From Rhizoclosmatium globosum (Eukaryota; Chytridiomycota; Chytridiomycetes; Chytridiales; Chytriomycetaceae): a stretch of 64,000 nucleotides of DNA. The stretch lies in assembly GCA_002104985.1 (NCBI GenBank), contig MCGO01000030.1, forward strand, positions 407,404 to 471,403, read 5' to 3'. The position numbers and the translations under genes are program-made. Numbering within the stretch: position 1 is the stretch's first letter; the number at the start of each line of letters is the position of its first letter. Of the stretch, positions 11,317 to 23,778 are shown in pieces. Below the pieces are notes generated by a model. It did not search any database and was not told the origin of the DNA. It was given only the letters and a program-made list of their open reading frames with translations.

Positions 11317-14012
11317 ATGAGTAACAGACGAACCTGGAATCCACAAGATCATCGAAGCCAATTCCAGGATGTAGATGGAAACAATCAAAGTGTGTTCACA
11401 GATGCCACACCAGGCAATCCAAACCAAGAGCTCTATGACCAGCTCGCAGCAATGGCAGATGAAGGCGACTACAGCGACGAGGACTATATTCATATGGATG
11501 CTGAAGGGCATGAAAGTGTCAGCGGGGTTTCAGGTTTGTTCGCACTCCTCTTTATTGGCTGATTGTTAACCCTTGCCAGACACTGCTGATAATGAAAACA
11601 GATCGAATGAGGATGAACCTTTTGCTGTTGAAGATGGTTTGTGTTTCGTTGCTACGATAGATTTCGTTAACGTGTTCTATGTAGAAACTCCTGCAGGCGG
11701 GCAGGATGTGGAGGAAGATGATGCGGATGTAGAGGAAGAGGAGGATGAAATGGATGAGTTACTGCGATCTCACTTCAATGACATCTTTCCTGGCACTTCA
11801 GGTCCGAAGACTTCCTATTCAGAGCGACGCAGTTTCTGGCTACGGGCCTTCGATTTGGCTCGGTTTCTTCTTGTTACTGCTTTTGCATGTTTCTTGTCCA
11901 GCGACTTGAATGGCCGGGTGTGCCAGCTGCAAGGCTGCGCCAACAAGGCAAGATTCAAGTGTCACACGTGCTTTGCAGTTAGTTCCGAACTTCCGTGTTT
12001 CTTTTGCGAGCATGATGCCATCCTTCATGAGTGGAACTGCCTCTGTCATCGAGTTCGAAACGAAAACAATGCACCTCCGCCCCCACGGACCACAGCTGGC
12101 GGTCATGTACGGAGGAGAGAGATTCGTTGTTGTGAACAAGCTCGGTCTGGAAAGCTGGTTCACTTTCATTCATTGACATCATCTCAAATTGTGCGTGTAT
12201 TGTGGTGTACAGAGCACCAGGACGGAACCCACCTTTGCTCAAGATTGATCAAAGACTTTGGATTCTTTCCAGCTCGTATCAAAGACCTTAGTGAGTGTGC
12301 TTTATTCCAACCATCTGATTCTGACTTACACTAGATCACGCATTTTCAATACAAATGATGGAGCTTGGTTTGAAGATGCGCTGCAAGTCAGTATCATATC
12401 AGAGCATTGCAGAGATATTCCTGGGAACAGAACACAAGGATGTGAGACGACTGCGATTGTATGAGCCCTTCATGGATGCATTGCGTCAGTTTGCGATTGT
12501 ACATAACTTCTACCACCATGGAATCGTATCAGAGGCTATTCAAGCTCGGCACGGGTGTGGGAAAACAGAGTGTCCAGCTTGCATCGGAACGTCTCGAACC
12601 AAAAGCCCCATTGCTGTGGTAAATATGTCTTTTTATCTTATTGAAATCTAACTTTACTTTGTAGACTATGGATGGCTTCGAGTCAGCAAGCAAGAAATCT
12701 GTTGCAGCTGGTGGCGGTGGCAATCACGGATTCTATGCAATGGCAAAGGCATGGTTTTTCACTCCAACTGTGCCTGATGTTGTTCGTGAAGGGAAATCAC
12801 AGGACGCTCCACATCTGGGCTGTGAAGCTCAGCACAAAGCGGGCAGTGAAAGAGTTCCAACGTCTAATGGGAAAGACATTGATCGTATTATTCATGTAGA
12901 TTGTGCGGCTCACTCCATTGTCCTTCGCATTTATGGTTTGTATTGAATTCTCGACTTTGATATATATTAATGTTTTGGCAGATGCAAAAGGAGAGCGACT
13001 TCATTACGCTGACGACGTTCTGAGTTGGCTTGCTTCTTCGTTTGGTCACCGAGCTATCATCTTTGGATATGACGTTGCTTGTAAATTCTTGTCTCATTTG
13101 TTACATTATGGAATCTACAAAGTCGTGGCTGGACTTCTGATCTTGTTTATTCCTGCAATGCATGTGTATGCGCATGGAAAAGACTGCCAATGCTTGTTTG
13201 GTCCTCGAATTCTTTTTGGGTTAGGTCTCACTATGGACGGAGAAGGTCATGAGCGATTCAATTCTTGGCTTGCTCGAAGCATTGGGCTGACTCTGTGGGA
13301 AACAACAGAAAACCGGCAATTGGATATTGTGCTTGTCTCGGAAGACTATAATCGAGTGAAAATTCAAGGCTTGGTGGAATGGACACTGGGGAAACTCTTG
13401 CAGACATTTGCGTCACTCAAGAGTATTCGCGATGCTTTATCGAACTCTATTGACCGTCTACGCAATTCAAAATACTCAGATGTAGTAGCTTCAATCACAC
13501 GCCAGAGGCAAAGTTTGGCGAAGAAGGTGTCTGTTGACGTGCCATCGAACAAGGACACACTTCGGGAGACCATCAACCATTATGCGCGAACAATTTTGTC
13601 TGTCCGAAAGTATATGAAAAAGAACCCAGGAACTAAATTGGCTGCACGTCTGAAAACGGCGCTGTCGGCTAACTTCACTGCTATGTACGCCAAGATTTCT
13701 GAATTCAATAGTAAGTCCATTACTATCTTGTGTTTACTTTTCTTAACATATGTGTCAACAGATCTAGAGCCAAAGCATGATCCTCCCTTGAATTTTGCTC
13801 AAGTTGAGAAAGACTTGGTTGTAGAATCGTCGATGCTAACCTCTGAGAACACTGAAACCCTGGTCACTCTCTATTGGCGATATTGTGAAGACCTGTATCA
13901 CCATCGAAACCATTTGAGGAACCTCCGTGATTACTACTTGGACAAGAAGGCTAATTTTTGGGAAGGGGCTTTGAAAGCAGAGGCCTTGGCAATGGAAGAT
14001 GAAAGAGTTTGA
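11317..14012 (+). CDS. KDZ transposase, multi-exon, with in-frame stop before its end
   Basis: Exons begin at ATG 11317 (acidic N-terminal region, MDELLRSHFNDIFPG) and continue through a Cys-rich CxC-type zinc region (CQLQGCANKARFKCHTC, then CFFCEHD, near 11921-12030). Next come the KDZ helical blocks SRLIKDFGFFPA and HGCGKTECPAC (12235-12590). The catalytic core follows: IIFGYDVACKFL, IPAMHVYAHGKDCQC and TMDGEGHERFNSWLA (13050-13280), with the conserved Asp and Glu of the RNase-H-like fold. Introns are short GT-AG (for example at 12291-12335 and 13711-13761). The enzyme would bind the terminal repeats and move the element. The frame stops at TGA 14010-14012, yet stays open in the same frame to 14222. 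Reading CGA for TGA would extend the protein naturally, suggesting a C-to-T nonsense change. Confidence 0.85.
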
Positions 14013-14222
14013 GATGCTTGTATACAGTTGTTGGAACGTCGAATGTCAGTTGAAGCCGTTTATTGTGAGGACGCCGCAGCAGCACTTGAGCTGTTTGATA
14101 GTGGAGAAAACAGTGTTCTGTTTTTGGAAGAACATTTGAATCAAATCAATCATGAGTTCTGCTCGGAACAGTCAGTGTTAGCGGATCAGAACGTACGAGA
14201 TGGTATTGCAACAGGAAAGTGA
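14013..14222 (+). pseudogene. transposase C-terminal extension after the in-frame TGA
   Basis: Seventy codons remain open in the transposase frame after TGA 14010-14012. They encode a plausible helical, acidic tail (LLERRMSVEAVYCED, ALELFDSGEN). Either the transposase lost this tail by a nonsense change, or a tiny intron removes the stop. I favour the nonsense change. Confidence 0.45.
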
Positions 14223-15520
14223 TACACCATAATAAACAGTATCAAAACAACGCTATAAAAAATGGAAATTTATTCTTTTGATATGGAATACTCAGTTTGT
14301 GTTGTGTCAGTGACGGTGCAACTGAATGTACCCTATTCCAACGAGTGAAGTGTTTAGAAGCCGAAGAATACATATTTTGCGTTGGCCAACGTTTATATCT
14401 TCACAGCAAGTGAAAGCAATACGGCTTGCTTCAAAGCAAGGCATAGTTTGTCTGCCTTTCGTCAGTTATACATACATGTGCTTCATGCTTCTTTCGGCAC
14501 TGCTCATTCAGAACTTTTGAAAGAGCCAGTGACATGCAACGTTTTCGGGTAGACTGCTTCAAGATTCGTTATTGCGCTGCATACTAGAATTCGAAAACGC
14601 GTCTTAATACAGTAATAATATATGAAATCATATTCATGCAAAACGTGTCCGTAATCCATTGTTTGAGTTCCAAAAGCATGTCAAACAATAGTCAAACATC
14701 GGTTTGCTTATTATCTAGTTTAAGGGAGGGCTGCTCTTGTTGCAGAGCCTAGCATTAGCATTCAGATTTTAACCCTAACCCTTAGGGTTATAACCCTATC
14801 GAGACTTTCGCACACTTCTAATACCATATATGACCTTAATCAACGAGATTTATTCAACTTACGTCGTTTTGTGTCCGTGCCGGCCCCTAATTCGCAATGC
14901 GTACACTGGGGATAGGAATGCGGGGAATAGCCATGAGCGGCTCCTTTGGCTCATCACTGGCCACTTCATTGATGGAACAAAAAGGATACAATCTCTGGAT
15001 AATGAATACTCACTCAAAGTCGTCTTACATGAAGCGATAACCAGACATCATAAACATATTTATTTTGATTTGCAGTGGAATAGACGTGGGGTTTGTATCA
15101 CTGTTTGCGACGTCTTTATCTTGTTTTCCATTTTGATTTCTCCTGGTACCACAGTACAGTCAAGTTTCAGGAGCGATTGCTCTAAATTGACTGATAACGC
15201 TCACTCGGATCATCCAGCAATCCAACTTCCGATCAATCAATCATAGTTCACCTGAGTTTGGAATAAGTACAATGTAGCAGACCAAATACTGCTAACCGCG
15301 AATCATAATACACTGCGGCCTTGACAATGCCACGCGAGGGTTTGATTTCATCTACCAAAAATGAGCCGTACGGCGATAGAGCAAAGGAATTCGTTAATAA
15401 AAAAGGATACAGTTTAAATGGTTGCTTACTGCAATAAGAATAACGATGAGTTTTAATTGCAACGAGCCCGAGCCAAAATTGAACCGAAACATAAGTGCTG
15501 AGGTTGAAACAATACGGAAC
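14223..15520. other. non-coding centre of KDZ element
   Basis: Sequence between the two converging transposon genes. It contains a short telomere-like palindrome (taaccctaacccttaggg, 14770-14798 region). The frame 14830-15246 has no recognisable family feature, and I do not call it a gene. Confidence 0.45.
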
Positions 15521-17408
15521 TCATTCCCCATTTTCTTTGTTGAAATTACCCGAGCCGACTCCATCAATTTCATCAGCCTCGACATCGCTATGCTCGATTT
15601 CATTGAGTGTTTTATCACTCTCCCGTATTTCATTGTCCTCATCTGCGACTTCGTCATTTTCTTGAACATCTTCAACATCTTCACCAGTCTCGCCAGTCTC
15701 ACCAGATTCACTGCATGATTCTTCAACATCATCATCTGCATCAACAACAGCTCCAGCCAACAACTCGAATTTTATACTCTTTGCTTTCTTGAGAATCATG
15801 CTGCACTCCTATCACCGTAGAATACTTGTTAATTTGCAGTCGGGAGGAAAAGAGAGTGGAACAATCAAGGAATCCAACTTCATGATAATACATCAATACA
15901 GCAACACAGTTTAAAACAAGATAAATGGGCCAGACGCTAACTCTACCTCAAGTGTCAACTGCTTGTAGTTGTTGGTGTCAGGAAAAGGGTAGTTTTTCAT
16001 CACCAAACCCTTGAAGCCCGTTGGAGATAAGAGTCGCTTAAGATGAAGCTTTCGAGGCTCGGGAAGTCCGCATGTTTTGCAGGCTTCTTTGTATTGCTTG
16101 AAGAGGGTGCCCGCAACCAGACGTCGCTTGTTTCGGAGACCAGGATTAGCAGTGGCAGATAGAACCTCCGATTTAGTAATTGCTCGTTTTGTGAATTCGT
16201 GTTTGGCTTGTAGAAATAGCAATGGAGGTCGCACATTCGAGGAATACAGCATTTCACTGACACGACGGCCAAATTTTCCGGTGCTGCAGTCTTTCACGAC
16301 ACTTGTGTTATCATCAAACGTAAAATATAATCCGTCGACTCCATAATTTGATTCTGTGGTGATTCAGCAGTGATAGTCAACACCATCAATAAACATACCA
16401 AGTTTTGCGTGACACTTTCTAATAAGATTAAGAAGATCTGATTTCTCTTTCTGCAGCGTTTTTTCCGAGATAACAGCAGGCTTTCCAGCAGTGTTTAATT
16501 CCCTTGCTTTAGCCTCCCAGACAGCGTATAGAGCTGCATCCTCTGTTGTTTCTCGCTTCTCCACGTGCTTGAAGAATGTTTTCGTACCATATTTAGCGTG
16601 ATTTAACGCTTCCCAATCATCCATTTTGAGGGGAACGTAATTTGCATTTGTTTTGAATCCTTCCTCGTTCAGAGCTGCAATCCACGATCAGTCCATTAAT
16701 GATGCTAACTCGACTTACCTTTGACTTTGGGACCAGCATACGTTGATAGATACACTTGATAAGTGCTGGTTTTAGGTGCTTCCCTTTCAATTATAGGCCA
16801 TCAATCAATTTTGTCTTCGTGACTGTGGGTTGAGGGATTTGCAAAGAGTCTAAAGGGTTTGATTGAGCCGCTTGAAGGACTTGAAGTAACTGAGGGACTG
16901 TTAGGTTTCCGACGGCTGTTGTCCGAAACTGTATGTCAGAACATGGAGAACAAGCACATAACCACCTTACTTTCCGAGGTTCCAATGTTCAAATCCATCC
17001 CCCGCACGGCACTACGGCTTTCATTTGCTCCTATGTTTAGAGATGGCACAGTCTTCAGGACTTGATCAGCAGGTACGGCAGGCCCCACCCCTCCATTCTC
17101 TTGCAGTCCACATGTTGGATTTTTCTTCAAGGTATCTTTAATAAAGTCCTAGTGAGTAGGCCGTTAATCACTGGATAAAGAGCACACGACAACCAACATC
17201 TATCACCACGCGATCCGTTTGAAACACTTGCGCCAAGTAGTTCCTAAACGGTTCAAACGGCTTATTGGCTTTGATTCCTCCGAAGATGAAATCGCTGATC
17301 AAGGCTTGCGTCTCGGCTGAAAGTCCTGTCTGTTGGGATCGGTTCTTCTTTGGCGGCTATGTTATGTGCAATATTAGCAATAAGCTCTATTACTGAGGTT
17401 CTAACCAT
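15521..17408 (-). CDS. second gene of the KDZ element, function unknown
   Basis: A multi-exon gene read leftwards. A first exon holding only ATG (17406-17408) appears to join the start MPPKKNRSQQTG. Further exons follow near 17345, 17150-16975, 16910, 16790-16740, 16680-16365, 16335-15950 and 15799-15521. The product is about 450 residues. It has a helical N-terminus (AETQALISDFIFGG), a middle part rich in basic and aromatic residues (MDDWEALNHAKYGTKTFFKH; LRNKRRLVAGTLFKQYKEAC) and an acidic C-terminal tail rich in Glu/Asp. I do not recognise a domain. Position inside the terminal repeats makes it part of the element, perhaps a DNA-binding or regulatory partner of the transposase. Exon joins are approximate. 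Confidence 0.55.
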
Positions 17409-17462
17409 TTGGTAAACGTTTTTGGGTGGTCTAATTGGCAGGAGTTCAGTGGGTTGAAGTTC

Positions 17463-17563
17463 CAGTCTTGTCGCTCGGTGCGTCTCTTTTTGGGGGGATG
17501 AATGGTGCGGGAGGCCAAAATTTTAATCGGTTGTGTTTTCTACATCCCCAAAAAGACGTGGTG
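17463..17563 (-). repeat. right terminal inverted repeat of KDZ element
   Basis: About 101 bp, inverted match of 11132-11233. It is followed by target duplication GTTATCCC at 17564-17571. Confidence 0.9.
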
Positions 17564-17678
17564 GTTATCCCTATTATGCGCAAACACACAAACTAAAAAA
17601 ACTAACTATGCCAAACTTGAACCCATTCAAAAAACAACACAGCACCATCACTAATTCCATCTGGTTTATCGTGCTTCG

Positions 17679-20325
17679 TTAATTAAAAGCATACTGCTCA
17701 AATGGTCATTAGGAATTCAACTTTGAAATCAAGACTACATACCAACGTCTCAAACATCATCAAATGATTCCAAATTGAGTTTGTGTCTTTCAAATTATGA
17801 ACTCCCAGAACTTCTTTCGTTACTGGAATCGCCCATCCACCGTATTGAGGACGGTCATCAATAAAATTCCACGTCGTTTTCGTGTCATTCGCGACTTTAA
17901 CGACAATCCCTCCCATGACAAAATCTTCATATGAACGAAGACTGGCCTCGTCTGGGGTTTCGGCCGCAATCTTTCTTGCAAGTGTGATAGAAAATCCATA
18001 CGTCATTCCAAAGTTTTCAAATTTGGTGGGATGTGAGCGTCCAAAATACACTATTTCGTTGGGATCATATTCTGCGAGCTTATCCATGACTCCACGTAAA
18101 TTGAGCAGCATGTCATCATCTCCCTTAGCAATGAATTGATAGTTTGGCAAAGTCCCATTATCCATCATTCCAACAGTTTGTTGAATGTAGTAAAAACTCT
18201 TTCCTTCATTCATGGCTTCTGGCGCGTCAATTACTATGATATCTCCGTACTTCTTTTGCTCCTCCAGAATCAATCGCTTTTCAGCTTCGGTTTTTGGGAT
18301 TCCAAAGATGAATCGAACGTCAACACCTCGTCCAGCTGCATTCAATAGCTTGTTGTACACGAATCGCATGAGAATCCTTCTCTGTGTAGTTCTGTCAGAG
18401 TAATACGTGAAGATTCCGTATAGAAGTTTTCGTTCTTGATTTGGCGATGTGCTGACCAATCGATTTGTAGAATTTCCCGAAAACGAAACATCACTTTCAG
18501 TCAAGTATGCCATCTTTTTAAAAGTGTCGAGCTTAAGATCAATTGTGTTGCAGTTTTCGAAGAACCCGATGTGATTCTTGAAGCCATCATTGCATTGAGT
18601 GAAAAGATTTGAATCAAGATTGACAATAAATTCGGGTTTCGCATAACTTTGAAGCCCTTCAAGAGTGTTGAACAGTTCCTTGGATATATGAACTGTCTGT
18701 GCGAACTGACTGGTCATAATTGCGGTATTTGATCCTTTATGAAACGCATAGAGCGGCTGGCTTGCATTTAATGAATCTAAAGTGGCGAGCAAGTTCTTGA
18801 TATTCACAACAGTTGGCGCTGAAGTCTGTACAATAAAATCGTATTTGGGAAGTCGTTGTCCCAAGAGGTTTGTGATATCTTGAGGGAATAAAGCCGAGGA
18901 TGGACCAAGACCGTGACTGTACAAACGTTCTTGTGTTGTTCTTCCCATCGAAAATATATCATGGTGTGTTTCTTGCTCTTCGGTAAAGAGTCGGTCTTGA
19001 GCGTTATTGTAAGGATCCCGCAATATGAAAATGACGTCAACATCATCTGGTGTGTTCCCTTTATATCCCAAACGGAGCATATTTCGCTGTGCAAGAGTGT
19101 TGTCTTCTTCGAACAGAAAGTCGAGTGCGAGCAAGAGCCTCTTTTTCGAAGATGGGACCGAGTTTGGCAGCAGCTGTTTGGTAATCCCGATTCCTGTTGT
19201 CGGAGTAAGAAGCATCTTGACTGGAGACAATGTCGTTGCTTTAGATTCGAGCGAGCGAAACTGCTGCTGCGTTTGCTTCAAGCCGATGACTTGATGGCGG
19301 CGATATGGCCCTGGTTTAAAGACGCTGAAGCTGACCACGATCAGTATCAGGGCGGCTACGACAAGCATCGATGATATCACAATTGGTTTCATTACTGTCA
19401 TTGTAAACTGGGAGTCGTTGGCTTTTAAACTTGATTGTTGGTTAGTGTCTTTAGCCATGTAATCCATCTTTCTGAATGCTTCCAGCTTGAGATCAATGGT
19501 GTTGCAGTTTTCCAAGAACCCAATAGGTTTCTTAAAGTCAGCATTACAAGGAGCAAACAGGTTTGAATCGAGATTCACAATAAATTCGGGTTTTGCATAG
19601 CTCTGAAGTCCTTCCAAGGTATTGAACAGTTCCTTGGATATATGAACTGTCTGTGCGAACTGACTGGTCATAATCGCGGTATTTGATCCCTTATGAAACG
19701 CATAGAGTGGCTGGCTTGCGTTTAATGAATCTAAAGTGGTGAGCAAGTTCTTGATATTCACAACAGTTGGCGCTGAAGTCTGTACAATGAAATCGTATTT
19801 GGGAAGTCGTTGTCCCAAGAGGTTTGTTATATCTTGAGGGAATAAAGCTGAGGATGGACCAAGGCCGTGACTGTACAAACGTTCTTGTGTTGTTCTTCCC
19901 ATCGAAAATATATCATGGTATGTTTCTTGCTCTTCGGTAAAGAGTCGGTCTTGAGCGTTATTATATGGATCCCGCAATATGAAGATGACGTCAACATCAT
20001 CTGGCGTGTTCCCTTTATATCCCAAACGGAGCATATTTCGTTGCGCAAGAGTTTTGTCTTCTTCATAGAGAAAGTCAAATGCGAGCAAGAGCCTCTTCTT
20101 AGAAGGTGGAATAGAGTTTGGCAGTAGCTGTTTGGAAATCCCAATACCAGTAGTCGGAGTAAGGAGTATTTGCACTCCAGTCGTAAAGGTGGGCGGAGAA
20201 AATTGTTGCAGCGTTTTCTTTTGCCCGATTATGAGATGGTTGCGATAAGGCTTCTCTTTGAAAATACTCAAGTTGAGTGCAACTAGTATCAACATAGATA
20301 TTGCTAGAATCGATGATATCAGCAT
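17679..20325 (-). CDS. GT31-like glycosyltransferase with internal tandem duplication
   Basis: One open frame (17743-20325) plus a tiny last exon (17679-17693, intron of 49 nt) encode about 866 residues. Copy 1 (roughly residues 1-305) has a signal anchor and the first lumenal domain only. Copy 2 repeats both at high identity (KRLLLA.DFL, LRDPYNNAQDRLFTEEQET, PKYDFIVQTSAPTVVNIKN) and adds the catalytic-type half (KLLYGIFTYYSD, FIAKGDDDMLLN, SYEDFVMGG). The product would therefore have a second membrane segment in its middle, around residues 312-335. The residues joining the copies correspond to the former 5' leader of copy 2. GDDD replaces VDDD of the paralogue. Two separate genes cannot be fully excluded. 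Confidence 0.7.
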
Positions 20326-20662
20326 CGGTTTCGTAACAGTTGTTGGGAACTGGGAGTCTCAGGGTTAGATCAAACTTCAATGCCAAGCCAAGATACACTG
20401 TTCCATACCATTGGAGATGCTGCTGCCGATACTAAAGTTAAAATGAGAGAGAAGGGATATCGGAAAGAGTTGTGGCTCTTGTTTCGTTTTTGTTTTGAAT
20501 CGGTAGTTTTGAATGTGAGCCACATGTTCGGCAACCAGCCAGTTAGACACAACTTCACATCTTTGGACGATAAATCCTCGATAAATGACACATAACCGGC
20601 CAGCCTCCCAATCGCTTTCAACTAATACGCTTTATTTACTTCAAAGCAAAAACATGTAGAAT

Positions 20663-23600
20663 TCAACAAGAGATAACACTCATCCAACCAACCAAACAGT
20701 CAACAGCACCTACACTAATTCCATCTTGTTTACCAACAACAGGTAAAAGTCTTCTCATTCGAGCAAGAACCTTCACTTGAGTCTCCCTCTGTCCTTCCAA
20801 CGACTCAAGACTCTCCACTACCCAACTCAAAGCGGCAAACTCGAGGCACTGCATCAAATCATCCCCATCGATTTTCGACTTCATTAGTTGATCCAACTTA
20901 TACAATGATTCCACAAGACCTCGCGATTCGTCGGCTTTGATTAGACCAACAACTAACAACGCGATTCGAGTAACGAGAAGCGATGACGTCGTACTGTTGA
21001 TGAGAAGAAGGTTTTGCCATTGTTGGATCAACGCTTCTGGAGGAGAGATTCTTTGCTTCCAACATGACATGATTGCGAAACTGGATGCCGCAAAGGCCGT
21101 TGAGAGACAGCTGGTGGTCAAACTTGTTTGGTATATGTTCAAGAACTTTGCTGTTGTTTCAAGGGACATGGTAGTTGTTGACGTTGAAGATGCGAGGATG
21201 CTTTTGGAGTGTACGGCAAAGAGGAATTGAATTTGGTTCGTTGTTTCGGAGTGTGTAAACTTTTGGAGGAGGGTTGTGCCTTTTGAGGAGGAGGGGGATA
21301 CGAATGACTCAAATACGCTGAACACTGCATCTTGTGTCCAGTATGTCGAGGGTGTAGATGGAGTGCAGGATTCTAGGATCCAGAGTGGGAATTGGGATGA
21401 AAGGGTGGGAGTGGAGACGAGGAGTCCTTGAATTTGAGATAAAGCGTCCGAAAGCAGCCACATAGCGAATGATGATACTGCACGAGTGTAAAAAGTTTCA
21501 GAGTGTGAGTTCGTGGAATGCTGAAGAGCCAAGGAACATGTGAGTTTGAGTTTCGCCATTTCGGATGGAGAAATCGCAGAGCCCGCCATGGATGCATGCG
21601 AAAGAGTCAAAAGAGATGTTGAAATAACTTGATTCGCAGAACATTGTGCTGTAGGGGCACAAGGTGAGTAAGCAAAACTTAAGTATTTCAGTTTCTACTT
21701 ACATTCTACAAGTGAATCAAGAGCCCGTCCCCCAGTTCTTGCGACAATAGCATGCCATTTCTTCGTCTCATCACTTCTGCCCATTGATAAAATTGCATCA
21801 ATGGAAGAACCGAAGCCTAAGACATAGCACATCAAAAACCGTGTCAACTCCATAGCAACTCCAGCAATTCCAGTTGAGCCCGAAACAGAAGATGGAAATA
21901 CAGTGTTTCGAGTCAATTGCTTCAACTGTCCCACAGCAGACACCTCGCTCTTCTCTGTCTTCTTTTCAACAGACTCCCTTAAAACAAGATTCCGAACACA
22001 CAGGATAACTTGCGAAATTCCAAACAGAACAACGACACCTTTCACAATCCACCAACACGCTGCAGCAGCGACAGTCAAAGCTGCTGGGATCTCGAGTCCC
22101 GCGAGAATCAACCGTGATGAATCGGTACCATTTTGGTAGGATCTAGTGGATAGGAGGCGTCCCGCAACATGGTTGTGCAAGGCCGAGTTTTCGGATCCGT
22201 GCATATCAAACGGATGTGGAACATAGAATACAGACGAGACCATGAACATCGTGGCAAAGAGACGCATTCCAGATGATGACTGCTCCGACGCTGATTCAGC
22301 GCCAAACAGAAGGTAACTGAACATTGAGTCTGAGTTGGAGGCGTCGTTCGATGTTGGAGGAGAGCAAGGTCGGTGAGCATATCGTTTGATCCGTAATCGA
22401 GGTTTTGTGTCAAGTAATTTGTCATATTTGGGTCCATTATAGATTGGGTGAGGAGGCTTGACATGTTTGCTTCTGGTGTTGGGTTTGTGAGGGAGAAGCC
22501 GAATGGGTTATCTGGGGACAGAATAGCGGTTGGTGAGACTGAAGAGACTTTTTCCAATGTGGAACGAGATGTTGGGGAGAGCATTGCTTCGGGTGTTGTT
22601 GCTGGAGGTGAAGCGGTGGATGAGGAGGCTGAAGTAAGGTTTTTGTAGGCTTCGACTGAAGCGGCGGCAGCAACTGCAGCGGCCACTTGATATTGTTGCT
22701 GAATTGCGAGCCATTGTTGGATTTGTTGCTGTTGCTGTTGCATCAAAGCAATTCCAGAACCGATATCTCCCGCCAATTTCTTTTCAGCTTCTTTGGATGC
22801 TGCAGCAGTGGTCTTTTGTTTTTTGGCAACAGGAGGTGATGCAGTGGCAGAAGCGGGAGGTGAGGTTGCAGGCGGGTTTGAGGTCGAGGTAGAAGTTGAG
22901 GCAGGAATACTTGCTAAGAACTCTCTCATAAACTCTGATCCATCATCTCCAAAACGGTCCACAACAGCGGATTTGAGTTTCTCCATTATTTTGACTTGTT
23001 CTTCGAGTTCCTTAATGTACTCTGTAGCTTTCGACAGAATCGTACCCTTATTGAGTCTTTGAGCACCTGGATTACCACCCATATTTCCTCCTTCTTCCTC
23101 ATCGTCCTCGCCATCATCGACATTTTCAACCTTCTTTCCCGAGTTGAGAGCAGGAACAGCATCTCTGAGTTCGGCAATTCGAGAATTCAGATTATTTCTG
23201 TATCTTCGTTCAATGACATTATGGGTAACTCTGCGTGGGTTGACAGCTTGTTTTTCCGTAGATTCTCCGTCTTTTTGCTGTTGCTGAGCAGGTTTTTTCG
23301 CCTCTTTCTTTGGTTTGTCCGAGGGTGGACGGCCTCGCTTTCGCTTCACCGGCTCAGCTGCTTCAGAGTGACAAATAGGGGTTAAATAGGTGTGTGGAAG
23401 GTGGTTTTGAGGTAAAGGAAGGTACCTGAGGCGACCGGGGCTTCGAGCACCGCCGAAGTGAGGGTGACAATGTCCAGCGACGGCGGGAGTGTGTATGATT
23501 GGAGGTGCGGCGAGACAAGCGGCTCCTCCTTCAAAGTGGGATCTGTCTGCATCTGAACAGCTCCCTTCGTTAGGATACTACAATAAACCACCTAATAAAC

Positions 23601-23667
23601 TAACCATTATCTGTTGCCAGCGTTCCAACGTGTCCATTGATTGGTGATTTGAGGCAGGATCACTCAT
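20663..23667 (-). CDS. SREBP-like membrane-tethered bHLH-zip transcription factor
   Basis: Exons 23605-23667, 23426-23552, 21703-23360 and 20663-21648 give about 944 residues. The bHLH (THNVIERRYRNNLNSRI) carries the Tyr in the basic region that is diagnostic of SREBPs, followed by a leucine-zipper-like helix. A Gln/Ala/Ser-rich region and two hydrophobic segments follow (MRLFATMFMVSSVFYV; ALTVAAAACWWIVKGVVVLFG), then a helical C-terminal regulatory part. In fungi such factors sit in the ER, are released by proteolysis, and control sterol and hypoxia genes. A KRKRGRPPS AT-hook-like basic stretch precedes the bHLH. The frame slips by one base between about 22325 and 22370; both sides are clearly the same protein, so an assembly indel is likely. 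Confidence 0.83.
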
Positions 23668-23778
23668 TCGAATCGGATGTTTGTTTGGCAAAGTGGTGGT
23701 GGCCTGATTTTGTGAATTCGGAAATCTCCATTTCATGACCCCTTCCACCTTAATTTATTTACTTTATTGTTCATGCAT

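Larger units (their letters stand above)
11124..17571. mobile_element. KDZ (Kyakuja-Dileera-Zisupton) DNA transposon with target duplications
   Basis: The element itself spans 11132-17563 (about 6.43 kb). Its ends are inverted repeats of about 101 bp (11132-11233 and 17463-17563), nearly identical and beginning CACCACGTCTTTTTGGGG. They differ by one C in a C-run. It is flanked on both sides by the exact 8-bp direct repeat GTTATCCC (11124-11131 and 17564-17571); 8-bp duplications are the known Zisupton signature. Inside are a KDZ trans­posase on the plus strand and a second gene on the minus strand, converging on a non-coding middle of about 1.3 kb. The intact ends and duplication point to a fairly recent insertion between GT31-like gene copies. 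Confidence 0.9.

Noticed and set aside
13992..14030. Ultra-short 21-nt intron (GTTTGA...ATACAG) removing the transposase stop; similar 22-23-nt candidates at 41598-41619 and near 5807-5829
   Set aside because: Each case has a simpler explanation (nonsense change, one-base slip, or a longer GT-AG intron). A 22-nt candidate in the MFS gene was resolved by a normal 60-nt intron.
14830..15246. 138-codon frame within the KDZ element
   Set aside because: No motif, no homology to KDZ blocks, and odd composition; probably chance.
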